From Paramacrobiotus metropolitanus (taxonomy: Eukaryota; Tardigrada; Eutardigrada; Parachela; Macrobiotidae), in assembly GCF_019649055.1 (NCBI RefSeq), contig NW_026570267.1, positions 434,001 to 498,000 of the forward strand: a stretch of DNA of 64,000 bases, written 5' to 3'. The position numbers were made by a program, and so were the translations under genes. Below, piece after piece: positions 49,664-60,340 of the stretch. Position 1 is the first letter of the stretch. Each line of letters starts with the position of its first letter. The notes beneath the pieces are model-generated. The model worked only from the letters and a program-made list of their open reading frames with translations. It searched no databases and was not told the DNA's origin.

Positions 49664-51177
49664 TGGTTTAGATGCGGCATGGTGTGCCAAAAGTCTTTCT
49701 GTCGACCCTGTCTTGCCGGTTTTTTACTTCTCTTTCGATTTGTATGCCTTCTATAAGAATTGCATTTGCATTGTTGGCTTTTTTTCTCTGACTTTTTCCG
49801 TTCGTACTTTGTTAATTAATCAGTTTAAAACCAGAAATTGATGCGAAAGTTGTGATTGCGTTGTGCTGCTTACCTGCTAAGTGCTTTGTTAATTGTTACT
49901 GAATACATGGATCAATGAAATAACGTGATCATGGAAGCAAAAGTGTGCTTCATGAAAAAGGAACACACTCCAGTGGGCATTTTTACGGTTTATATCCAAA
50001 CTAGGTAAACCAGCCGTGAAAAACAGAAAATCACAACTGCACTAGAAATATACTTACAGTACGTCTTACCGCTCTTACGTAAACAACACTTCAAAAATTT
50101 TAGCTGGTCTAACTCGCCGGGCGTTGCTTACGTGAGCTACATACGTGTTCGCGATTGGTAACTTGAAAAATGTTTTTTCTCGCGTTGGTTAATACGCCTC
50201 AGAGCCCGGCACGAGCAGGAAAAGTGCTGCTCGACTCGCTCGTTTTCATTTGCCTAAACTTTCCGCTCGTTCAGCTCGCTCGCGGCCGAACCGCCGCTCG
50301 CTCGGCTCGCTCGTTTTTCAATTTTACTTTGTTGTCGCTCGCTCGACTCGCTCGTATTCTTATTTTTGCAAATCGGCTCGCTCGTCAGCGGAGATAATTT
50401 AACGTTTCAAGTTTTTTGCGCAAATTATTTACGTATTCCAAAATTTAAGTCTCCCCAAAAAGCAAAAACTTTGTCAAAAAAGGATATCTAAAATAACTTC
50501 TCTTCCACATTGGCTGTTCATTTTTTATAACTTCGTTTTTTCGCTGAAATTTGAACTGATTCCCGTTTTATTGTGTATTTTGAAATGCAATAAAAATGTC
50601 TGAATTGTTTACCAAGCTCGGTTCAATAATGTCTTTGTTGCTTACGGATTATCGTTACCTAGTCCCGAGACTCCCGACTCCCAGTAAACTAGTTCGCGCG
50701 AAGCGCGAAGGTGACGGTGATTTACGACCCTATTCAGCTTGGTCAAGGTAATTTTTACGCAGGAATTACGCATTTTTTACGCATTTTTTTCAGTTCGCAT
50801 AAAGTCAGCCTGTAAGCTCGTGATCGCTCGCACCCGGCGATCCCGCTCGCTCGGCTCGCTCGCATATTTTTTTCTTGTTGCTCGGCTCGTTTATAAATTT
50901 ACAAAACAGCGCCTGCTCGCTCGAAGTGTTCGCGAGCTCCGAGCGCTCGCGAGCCGAGCCGAGCTGCTCGGCTCGTGCCGGGCTCTAATACGCCTTACGT
51001 AACGAGAGTGCCAGCAGTTAGCTGTTAGCAGGAGGTTTTGTTGCCCTTAAATTATTAAAAAAACTTGTTTGAAGTTTTGGGTTTTTTGTTGTTTAGTTGC
51101 AGTTTTAAAGCCACTTCATTAGAGCATCCATCTAAGTTCGTCCTGCTGTCTTGTTACGCATATCATTTAGAGCGGCT
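49664..51177. other. intergenic region between ZW10 and TSR2 with a foldback transposon
   Basis: Apart from the element at 50200-50986, no gene is seen. Short flanks of about 500 and 190 bases lie on either side of it. Confidence 0.4.
50200..50986. mobile_element. DNA transposon with 9-bp target duplication and GCTCG-rich arms (Mutator-like candidate)
   Basis: AATACGCCT occurs at 50191-50199 and again at 50987-50995, flanking the element. The termini are inverted repeats: AGAGCCCGGCACGAGCAG at the left and TCGTGCCGGGCTCT at the right. The subterminal regions are full of GCTCGCTCG and GGCTCGCTCG repeats in mirror orientation. The AT-rich core has no transposase, so it is non-autonomous. A 9-bp duplication points to the Mutator superfamily. 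Confidence 0.8.
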
Positions 51178-51798
51178 ATGTTTGGAAACAGCGAAGTGTT
51201 CCAGCAAGCCGTGCATCGTTTGTACGGAGGCTGGACAGCACTGCGTTTGGCAGTAGAGCACTACGAAGGCCGCGGGAACGCCGAAGAAAAGGCGAACTGG
51301 CTGGAAAACGACACCGTGGCGTTTTTCGCCTCGGCCCGAACTGATGTCGGCGTGGATGATGTGGAGGGTTGTCTGGAGAACTTCTTCAACGATGAATTCA
51401 ACACGCTGGTGGAGGACGGGAGCATTGAGGAGATCGCGCGTAAATTACTCATGTTCTATCATCTCGTACGCAACGGCGACGAGACTGCCTTCCGTAATGA
51501 ACTGAACCGGTTGCCCGCCGTCGCACAAGTGAACGGCAGTGTGGGAGCTCCGCCGGTGGAGGATGACGGAATGGAGTCGGACGGTGATGACGAGATGTTG
51601 GAAGATAAAATGGGCGAGCTGAGCATTGGCGCGTCAGCAGAATCTGCGGCAGCACATTCCTCTGCATCTGCTCCTGGAAATCAAGCGTCGCATGATTCTC
51701 ATTCTCCCACAAGCAGACATGTGAGGAACGAACCGGATGAAGATGGTTTTATTACTGTGACAAATACGAGAAATCGAACAAAAAAGTCGGGAGGATAG
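51178..51798 (+). CDS. TSR2: TSR2 homologue, pre-rRNA processing / eS26 escortin
   Basis: A single-exon frame of 206 aa starting MFGNSEVFQQAV. The N-terminal domain (about residues 8-95) has the family motifs GGWTALRLAVEHYEGRGN, EKANWLENDTVAFF, DDVEGCLENFFNDEFNTLVE and DGSIEEIARKLLMFYH. An acidic stretch follows (VEDDGMESDGDDEMLED), as in other TSR2 proteins. The end carries DEDGFITVTNTRNR, similar to the family C-terminus. TSR2 delivers ribosomal protein eS26 to the pre-40S particle. The start is the Met shortly before the conserved domain. Confidence 0.92.
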   Translation: MFGNSEVFQQAVHRLYGGWTALRLAVEHYEGRGNAEEKANWLENDTVAFFASARTDVGVDDVEGCLENFFNDEFNTLVEDGSIEEIARKLLMFYHLVRNGDETAFRNELNRLPAVAQVNGSVGAPPVEDDGMESDGDDEMLEDKMGELSIGASAESAAAHSSASAPGNQASHDSHSPTSRHVRNEPDEDGFITVTNTRNRTKKSGG

Positions 51799-52160
51799 CG
51801 ATAATCGCGTCCATTGTTGATATTATTAGACTTCTGATATTGTTGATAAATTTCTGTCGAAGAGCTCTATTGAAACCGTAGAAAAAGTGGAGTCTGTTTT
51901 CCATCGTATTGCGATTTTTGTTGTTCAGTGAATTTCGAGTTATTGCGTTGGGGAGTTATAATTAATTAGTAAAATTTTATTAAATAGGTTAGCCTAGGTA
52001 TGTTTGCTGATGTCGCTGTATTAATTACAATTACTGTCAATTAGCACGTAATTACAGTATGTCACATACGGCATTGAAATATTATTATGAAAAGCCACGA
52101 GGGCCGAGGCGCAAGCTGACTGTAGCGTCCCAAGCTTGGTCGGCGGTCCCATCGAGATGG

Positions 52161-52200
52161 ATTGTGTGTCGTGGGGCCCATGGGCCACACGACACATAAT
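52161..52200. repeat. 40-bp near-perfect palindrome
   Basis: ATTGTGTGTCGTGGGGCCCA is followed by its imperfect reverse complement TGGGCCACACGACACATAAT, centred on CCCATGGG. It could be a tiny terminal relic of a transposon or a structured 3' UTR element. Confidence 0.6.
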
Positions 52201-52520
52201 AAATTTTAAGATGTAGAACAAAGTTATAACATCAGTTAACCAGATCTAGTCTATGACAAAAACCAGATTTATTGTTTTATGCAGTATTTCCATTGTGCTA
52301 ACCTGTGAGAACGATGCCGACTTTCCACGCTGAATTAAACAAAAACAGAACAAAATTATATGTAGTATTAAATTTATTAAATAAAGTGGTCGCTGGATGG
52401 CTCGAAGAAAGAAGAAATATTCGTAACGTACGTACACCTTATAATTATCGGTTATCGGAAGGCATATCAATCAAGGCAATGCCCTTGTACATACAGTAGA
52501 TAAAATTGTAAGGTACAGCT

Positions 52521-52677
52521 TAGGACAAAATGGTCGCATACCCAACATCTCCACATTCAGTACGAATGCAGCGCAGTGCACTGTACGACTGAGTTCAAAA
52601 TATCCGTTTCGTACAAGTGCACTGCATCGCTTGCGTACAGAATGCTGGGTATGGGGCTATGCGACCATTTAGTCCTA
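52521..52677. mobile_element. 157-bp MITE with inverted termini
   Basis: The left end is TAGGACAAAATGGTCGCATA and the right end is its reverse complement, TATGCGACCATTTAGTCCTA, with one extra mismatch region. Inner arms (CCCAACAT / ATGCTGGG and GTGCACTG / CAGTGCAC-like) extend the fold. No coding capacity. Confidence 0.7.
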
Positions 52678-53166
52678 CATTGTACTTATAACTAGTGCCT
52701 CGAAGGTAGATAGGTGCCGACCATCAAGGAAAAACTTCCGCGCAAGAAATTTATGGATATCGCCTTATGACCGGAAATCGTTCGAATTCACTCCTCAAAG
52801 TGGGATTACAACTTAATTATATCAATAGTTGTGCTGGCACTGCTGGCCTTATAAATTTTTTTGTTAAATCAGAAATTTTTGAGCGACATGAGAGTCCATT
52901 GCAGACGATCGTAACGGCCAAGATGGTCCATGGCGTGATAACCAGACCAATAATTGGCTCGACGGCCGGCATGGCCCCTGCCGGACATCCGTTCAAAAAC
53001 TCCTTCCAGGTTGCGACGCTCCATACCAGGGCCATTACCAGCCCGAAGCAGTTCATCATAACCGCTATACCCTCAAGCGATCGTTTGACTGCAATTAGTG
53101 ACAAGATGACCTCGCGAAATTGTGATTTTCCTTTGCCCGGACGCCACTTATGAATCTGTATTAGTA

Positions 53167-54072
53167 AAGGACATTCCAAAAATAATTTTCCCTATTTTGT
53201 ATCTCCCGGCATTAACGCATTCAGCTAATATCATCCATATTGTTACAAACGTCCTTCATTAGCAAACTGTATAAAGAAGTTATTTTGTTTAATTACAATC
53301 AAATGGGGAAGAAATACCAAAAGAAACACCAAAGGGTTTTCAAAGATTTTCACGTGATTTTCCCGGACAGTTTTTGCTACTTTTCGCAATCTTTCTGCTC
53401 ATTTTCCTTGATGCATAAAATATATTTAGGTTAAGAATTCTTTCCTCTTACAAAATAAAGTTTTGAACAAAATGTCCTATTCAAACCACTTTTCTAGAAA
53501 ATAAGAACTGCTTGGGACTAGGTGTCAAAATCAGAAAGCATCGCAGCATCCAGACGGTAAAAAACAGAAAATTTCATGAAAACATTTGCTGTTGTCGGTG
53601 GAATGCAAACTTTCTTGGTATCTGAGATGCGCACGACTGGCCATAAAATGTGCTTTTTATCGATGGGAAGTATCATGAATTTGTAAAAGCGAAACGGCTG
53701 GAATAAGGGAATTTCGGTGTCTTACGAAAGAAAAATGTTTACTTTTAATCCTGAGCTTTTCAAAATGTCCTGCCATCGCAATAATATTAAGTACTAAATT
53801 TGCAGTTGACACTTTAAGTTTTTTGTTGAAAACATTGCCAGGTCAGAAGTTGCAATAAAAAGAATAATTTTCAAAAAAGGTGCTGAAAAAAGTGCAAAAG
53901 CAGCATTCACCATTTCGTTTTTCGTTTGGCAAGTTCTTCTTCGATTCTTTTGATTCTTATTTCTTCACATAGTTTACATAATGGGTTATCCAGCAAAAAT
54001 TATACCATTTGTGTATAACCTAAAATCGCAGGGAGACAGAATAGGGAAAATTATTTTTGGAATCTCCTTTTG
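53167..54072. mobile_element. 906-bp TA-flanked non-autonomous element (Tc1/mariner-like), copy 1, inside exon 3 of copy C
   Basis: Flanked by TA at 53165-53166 and 54073-54074. The terminal inverted repeats are about 40 bp: AAGGACATTCCAAAAATAAT at the left, and the right end is the reverse complement of CAAAAGGAGATTCCAAAAAT. The interior has no transposase and matches the second copy at 56764-57672, for example in TTACAATCAAATGGGGAAGA versus GTACAATCAAATGGAAAAGA. The left tip has lost about two bases. Confidence 0.85.
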
Positions 54073-54524
54073 TATATGCAACTGCAATACAGAAAACAGC
54101 CAAAGCGTAATGAGTCCAATCCACATATTTATCCACAAAAACCACAGCTTCCAGTTGGAGCCGACGGGGTCCGTATCCGACTCTGTAGTGTCGGTATGAG
54201 TATCGTTTTTCTGCAGTATTAACAGAATATGTACCAGCATTACGCGTATATTTATATTATAACATACTTACAAGTAAAATTCTAATCTGGTACATTTAAT
54301 TTCTTACTGTTATAGTGGCGTAAGCAGTCAGCGTTGCATGGTCTGTTATCAAATTTTTGTGTGTTGCCCATCCGGAAGGTACGCTTTCCAAGAGGAATTT
54401 GAAAGTGGAAAGAACGAAATTGAGCCAAACGTGCTGGTAAATGGGCTGAACTTTACGATAAACCAGTTTTTCATGTTCCGGATAGTCGTCATCGCCCTCA
54501 GCTACAAAGCCAGAAATTAATGTT

Positions 54525-56545
54525 GCCGGAAGTGCTCCAATCTAAAATGAATTTCGAGTATTCGAAATTCAAATACACTACCGTTTGAATTCCGAGTAAT
54601 CGGAATTGCAATTGCAGGCATTCCAACTCCGAGTAATCGCAATTTAAAAGGACGCAGTTGTAATTTCGAATATTCGGAATTGCAATGCATATCATATGAA
54701 TTTTAAGTAATCCGTTGTTAAAAGAAATTTTACTTAATATTTTGATTATAATTTATCATCAAACTACGTACTATGGAACGGGAAGTTTTGATGCGATACC
54801 TTACATAGAAGTAGTAATACTGATTACGTATTTATGACCGAAATAATTTTATTAATTAAATGACAGCAGAATTTAATTTCGAGCGCTCGGAAAATTTTAG
54901 GGCGTGGTCATTAAACGTTGATGTACCTTTATCAGTTCGGCGTACAATAAACTTTCTATAGCAAAAATAACAACAAAAAACAGGTTTCCGTTTAAATTGA
55001 CATTATTCTGGCTTTCACCGTCGCAAATGAACTGATCCATGCTCATCTAGCGTTGTTGGCTCAAAACTCATCGGTCAGCGTTAGCGCAGTCTACGGCTGC
55101 CTGCGGGCCGGTGCGGCTACTACAGCGCCGACGTGTACAGTAATGATTTGGCCAGCTTTTATTTGGGCATTGGGTGATGACACTAGCACCGGAACACAGG
55201 GCATCGGAGTAACTGGCGCCGTTGTTCTTCATAAATTCCGAGTCTCCCCTCCTCACAGAAGGGTGTGTGCGGTAGGGAAGAACGACTTGTTACATTGAAT
55301 TATGACCTTTACCTGATACAACAGCAACTTAAATACATTAAACACAAATGCACTATCGCTGTACCACATCCGCATTGCTTCTCCTATTTATACATCAGGA
55401 TGTACATCCCAATGACACACTGGTCCCTCATGACAGACCCACTTCATTAATTCTAGATTTTGTGCGAGGTTCGAGTTACCAGTGCCACTGATCTCTACCC
55501 TGATCGCGCAAATATGTTCTGCCTAGCTAGTCTGCTTACTCGTAAGTCGTAACAAACACCTTCTTGCTCATTTAACGGTTGCCAAGTCCGCAAAAGTATT
55601 GACTGATGAATTTATGGAAAGTGCATGCCTCCTATATATATAAGCCTCCTAAAATGACCACTAACACACCATTTAATTGCCCTTAGCTCTTTACAGGCGT
55701 GCGAAAAGTTTTCGTTTTAATAGACCTGGATTTGGGAGAAAAGTTATAGTACGAGTACTAAAGAATAGTTCTAAAAAAGTGCAGCAATAAAAGCAAAACC
55801 GTATATGGAAATAATTGTAATTTATTTTTGTTTTATAATATACCCAGGACCTCATAAGAACTGCCGGCCGGGGTACCAACCAGAAACGAATGCGGGATGA
55901 TATTTAAGCTTTACTTGAGTCACTTTAGATGTGAATTTAGTCAGTAAAATTATAGTACAGATATAACGGATTTCAACAGTTCGCATAATGCAAAACTCGT
56001 ATATCAATGTATTCTTAAAACTTGTCTATACTGAGCCTGTAAGTAATAAACAGGGTGAAAAGGGTGCCTATGTGGCTATGATAATTACCTGGTCGCGAGG
56101 TGTGCACATACTAGTAACGGTTTCCCTTTTACACCGCCCTCAGTTAGACGTATACAGTAAAATACTTGTACATCTACTGTAAGAATCTCAAGATTCTGCT
56201 CTATTCTGTTAGTGTTAAATAAATTTCAAAGAAATCGAAATTCAGAAAAGTCCCGTTCAATTCTGAATATTTGGATTTTATTTTACCGTAGTTTAAATTT
56301 CGAATATTCGGAATTCGCATTGCCACATTTTGAATTCCGATTACTCGGAATTCAAAATGTGGCAGTGCGAGTTCCGAGTAATCGGAATTCAAATTACGGT
56401 CTTTTAAATTTCGAGTACTGTATTTGGAAATCTAATAAAAAATATTTAGATTGCTCGGAATTGGAAATACCTGAATTTGAATTCCGATTATTCGGAATTG
56501 GTATCGAAATTCTTTCACATGCAATTTGGAGCACTTCCGGCAACA
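54525..56545. mobile_element. 2-kb inverted-repeat element in intron 1 of copy C
   Basis: The ends are GTTGCCGGAAGTGCTCCAA at about 54525 and TTGGAGCACTTCCGGCAAC at about 56527. Both arms carry several copies of a palindromic motif like TTCCGAGTAATCGGAA (54590-54680 and 56300-56500). The interior, about 54720-56210, lacks a recognisable protein. It is non-autonomous, superfamily unknown; no target duplication was identified. Confidence 0.65.
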
Positions 56546-56763
56546 CTACCAGAAATACAAACAGTATTTAACATATGAATAATTATTTATGATAGTTCGA
56601 ATACATTATTACGAGTATCTGAAATCCGCATACATTTTTCATCGGATGTGTCGATTGTGACCATTTCTCTGGTTTCTTGTTCGGCCATGGAAGGTACGTA
56701 CGACTTTGCTTATGCTTTAGTCTGTCCGGCGTAACACGTGGAAAACAAAGGTCGTGGGTAATA

Positions 56764-57672
56764 CAAAGGACGCTCCAAAAGTAAGTTTCCCTATTTTGTA
56801 TCTCCCAGCACAAAGGCCTTTAGCTCTTACTATCAATACAGATATAAATGCCATTTACTAAGGAACTTAAGAAAAATATAACTCAGTTTAAGTACAATCA
56901 AATGGAAAAGAATTGCCAAAAAAACGTTCGACCACTTTTCGCACTTGTGCCACGGATTTTACCAGGACCGTTTTTGCAATTTTTCTCAAACATCCTCTAA
57001 ACTTTTTATAACGCACTAAGCGTCCACAAGTTAAGTATTCTTCTCTCTTCTAATCTCAATCAATAAACAAAGGAAATTACTCATACTGTTTTTCTGGGAA
57101 AATAGAAACTATCGATGACTAGGAGCAAAACCCACAAAGCTGCCCTACTTCCAGACGATGAAAAAATCCAAATTTCATGAAAAAATTTATTGCCCTCGCT
57201 GTAACTTAAAAGTCCATTGGTATCTTAGATGCGCATAACTGCGCATAAAATGTTCTATTTATTGATGAAAAGAATCTTGAATTCATAGGAGCGAGAAGGC
57301 TGAATAAGGCAAAATTTGGTGTCTCGAGTATAAAAATTTTTACTCAAACTCCTGAACTCTCCAAGATGATTTGCGACTAGGGAAATATTAAGCATACTAT
57401 TTGCTATTAACACTTTTAATTCACCGTCGAAAACTTGACTGGGGCGGAAGGGATGCAAAAATGAATCGGGTTTTAAAAAGACCGTGGACAAACTGAAAAA
57501 GCGGTACGAGCCATTTTATTTCCCCTTTCTCGCGTTTTTCATCAAACCATTTGATTCTTATTTTCCTGGTTTGTTTACATAATTGCTTATCTACCAAAAA
57601 ACATATCAGATGTATATTACTTCAGATGGCGGGGAGGCAAAATAGCGAAACTTACTTTTGGAGCGTCCTTTG
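56764..57672. mobile_element. 909-bp TA-flanked non-autonomous element, copy 2, upstream of copy C
   Basis: Flanked by TA at 56762-56763 and 57673-57674. The terminal inverted repeats start CAAAGGACGCTCCAAAAGTA at both ends, with about 30 matching bases. The interior is AT-rich without ORFs of note and similar to the element at 53167-54072. It begins 76 bases upstream of the copy C start codon, so it may displace the promoter. Confidence 0.85.
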
Positions 57673-59111
57673 TACTTAAAGACAGCGAATCGTTAAGTTT
57701 GTAGTACACATAGATGCGACGCGTATAAATTGAACACGATTAATTTAACATGCATGGAAGGGTCGTCCCAGGGTAAAGCGTTTAGAAAATACGAAAACTG
57801 TGTTATGAAATTTACGAATGCGACAAGAAACCTGCTGATACATTTCTGTAGATAAAATTTCACCACCCAAAATAAATGACGATCAGTAGAAACTAGAAAG
57901 TAATGTGTGTGCTCTACGGAGCCTGCAAAATGCACGAGTAAAATTTTCAGCTTTGGATGCGATCGATGAAATACGTAATTCTCTTACTGTTAGCATAAAA
58001 CGCGGTAGAGTACTATACTCATAGTATTGAAATATCTGTACTGAAGTATTTCTATTTTAGAAAAGCGGGCAGCCAAATGTAAAGAGCGTTTAAAATTTAA
58101 ACGCTTCTTTAATTTAAATTTAAACGCGTTTAAACACTTTTGCCACTATATCTGTATTTTACGATCGACTGAGCGTAATTATTTTGCTGGAAATTTCGGC
58201 TTTCGACGCTTGTACGAACTACTTACGAGGTATGTGATTATACGCATCGCGAAAATGACACTTGTTTTGAAAGATTAAGCAGGGCGATGATACTTGTACT
58301 TCGTGCCAGTATGCGCACGACTTCCACGCCTAGAAGCGTTAAAAAAGTAAAAATAATTAAACATGTCAAAATGCCGGCTTTTGAGTCCCGCATACGTACA
58401 TAAACCAACGAAGCAAAGTGCGATACGGCAACATAAATTTTTTCAAGTGTGGTATTTTAGCTGGTACGGATCTCATTCAATGTAATTATGATTAACTTTT
58501 AAGGTGCATTAGCTACTCTGTTATTTCGTAATCAAATTTGAGCAAAAAAAAAACAAAATGTAAGAAACGACGGCTGACAAAACCACCAGCAGCAGTCATT
58601 AGTGCACTGGACTCCAAGCACTACGTAACTGTCATGCGTTGCGCCGTTTACATGTTTTCAGGATGAGTAAATTTCGAAGCAGACCGGTATCACCGCGAAT
58701 GGTACTGTATAAATCCTTATGCACAATGAATTACAACCGTGGTATCCGTAGATATACCCGGAACCCAGGATCAACGGATACCCCTGTTTAAAGGACGGGC
58801 ACCGTACAGCTGCACGGTACAACCACAGAAAAGGAAAATACTGTATTTTCCTTTTCTATGGTACAACGCTGCCAGTCCCGGCATTATCGTACATTCATCG
58901 CGCGGACCGCTCAAAACAATATCGATTTTTCCTTGTGCGTCATCACATGGTATCCGGGACGCCATTCACGGGCATCCATGATACCCATATGGAGCCAGCT
59001 TCTAGAAGCCTATGCATCGACTGTGGCATGTCGATCCACCTCAGCGGAGAAAACCATTTACAGGACTCGCGAATTTAAAAACACATCAACACCATCTGCT
59101 TACACCGAAAA
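57673..59111. other. intergenic region upstream of the 7B2 gene
   Basis: About 1.4 kb. It holds an AT-rich palindrome around 58088-58130 (GCGTTTAAAATTTAAACGC and GTTTAAAC motifs) and a 50-bp hairpin at about 58818-58866 with AAAAGGAAAATA / TATTTTCCTTTT arms. No gene is supported. Confidence 0.45.
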
Positions 59112-60340
59112 ATGCTGTCTGTCCTTTTCTTTTCTTATTTGACCATCGCATTCTCCCCACTGGTCTACGGGGAGAATATTAATAAGCTCCAGGATGTCCT
59201 CAACCAACTAGTGGGTCACTACTACCAGGAAACACCGGAGGAAGAATTACTAGGTGCGATGCGAGCGCCTGTGCAGGACGACATTATTATTCCCTCCACC
59301 GTTCTCCGCGACGAAGAACACCTTCCGTATAATCCGTTGTGGGGTCATCAGTACCTGTCCGGTGGTGCGGGCGAAGGTCGACAGTTTCTCTCACCGGAAG
59401 GCACCATCCCCAACATCCATCAGGTCAAGACGGATTCCGTACTGCCCGCGTATTGTGATCCACCGAACCCGTGTCCTGAAGGGTAAGTCAAGGTTATTTT
59501 AGCGCATCGATCGAAAACGTTAACAGCGCACACGGCTAATCAAATCGTCCTAAAGGTCATGTGTGTGTAATGTAAATTAGTATACAAGAAATTATGTGAT
59601 TTGGGTTGCTTGATACTTCGTAATGTGAGCGCAAACATTTTAGCATGCAAGCGAAGTTTTACAGATTATGCGAAGTAAGACAAATAAATGCACGGATATA
59701 AAAACAGTTACGCTACTGACAATTGTTGAACTAAGGAAGGTTTTTGTACTGTACAGTTTGTATACACCTTACAACAAAATTAAATTATCCGTAAGCAGTC
59801 AAACGTGTTGTAGACATGTATAACTAACAGCTTTTTGCAGTTTTGCAAAGATGGTTATTTCCAATTATTTTATGCGCAAATCCCGTAGCGTTTCGTGGAT
59901 TCAAACTTTTAAATGCCCTTCTTGTGCATTATACTGAGTATTGCAATAATAATACAGAATGTTCCAGGTACACTTCTGCGGACGGATGCTTTGAAGATGT
60001 TCCGAACACCGCGGAATTTTCTCGGGAATATCAAAGCCAGCAGAACTGTCCCTGTGATCCGGAACATATGTTCGACTGCTCAGTTAACTCCGGCACAGGA
60101 ATGAATAGCGTCTCGATCGATGGAGCTCATCAGACTGTTCGCGGAAAGAAATTTCACGAGAAGAAGTCAGGCGACGGAGCGTCTCATAGTTATAATGAAC
60201 GTCACCCGCGTTCCGTGAGCTTTGCCAACGAACACATCCATCCAAAACCCTTCGCCAAGGAGAATCCCTACCTGCAAGGAAAAGCACTTCCGGTCATCGC
60301 CAAAAAGTCACCGCTTCACCACAAGTTGCCGCGCGACTAA
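59112..60340 (+). CDS. SCG5: neuroendocrine protein 7B2 (secretogranin V), PC2 chaperone
   Basis: Exons 59112-59482 and 59968-60340 join in phase 2 to 247 aa. MLSVLFFSYLTIAFSPLVYG is a signal peptide. The conserved 7B2 core spans the intron: YCDPPNPCPEG, then YTSADGCFEDVPNTAEFSRE, and QNCPCDPEHMFDC. The C-terminal region has the hallmark NPYLQGKALPVIAKKSPLHH, whose KK is the site after which the C-terminal peptide that inhibits prohormone convertase 2 is released in known 7B2 proteins. The protein acts in the regulated secretory pathway to fold and activate PC2, so peptide-hormone processing is expected. AATAAA lies at 60598-60603. Confidence 0.95.

Larger units (their letters stand above)
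51799..52816. other. intergenic region between TSR2 and copy C
   Basis: Contains the TSR2 3' UTR, a 40-bp palindrome at 52161-52200 and a 157-bp MITE at 52521-52677. No gene is seen. Confidence 0.4.
52817..56688 (-). pseudogene. four-transmembrane orphan family, copy C, exon 3 interrupted by a transposon
   Basis: Exons in transcription order are 56688-56634 (MAEQETREMVTIDTSDEK), 54501-54308 (EGDDDYPEHEKLVYRK and TM1 VWLNFVLSTFKFLLESV), and exon 3 in two parts, 54210-54073 and 53164-52817. The first part starts KNDTHTDT and enters TM2 (LWFLWINMWIGLITLWLF). The second part has HKWRPGKGKSQF, TM3, TM4 (IIGLVITPWTILAVTIV) and TKKFIRPAVPAQLLI. Between them sits the 906-bp element at 53167-54072. 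Joining the parts with one TA keeps the frame and the exact spacing of copy B, so the exon was intact before insertion. An in-frame cryptic splice (GT at 54090-54089, AG at 53157-53156) could still remove the element. Intron 1 is inflated to 2.1 kb by another element. Confidence 0.72.
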
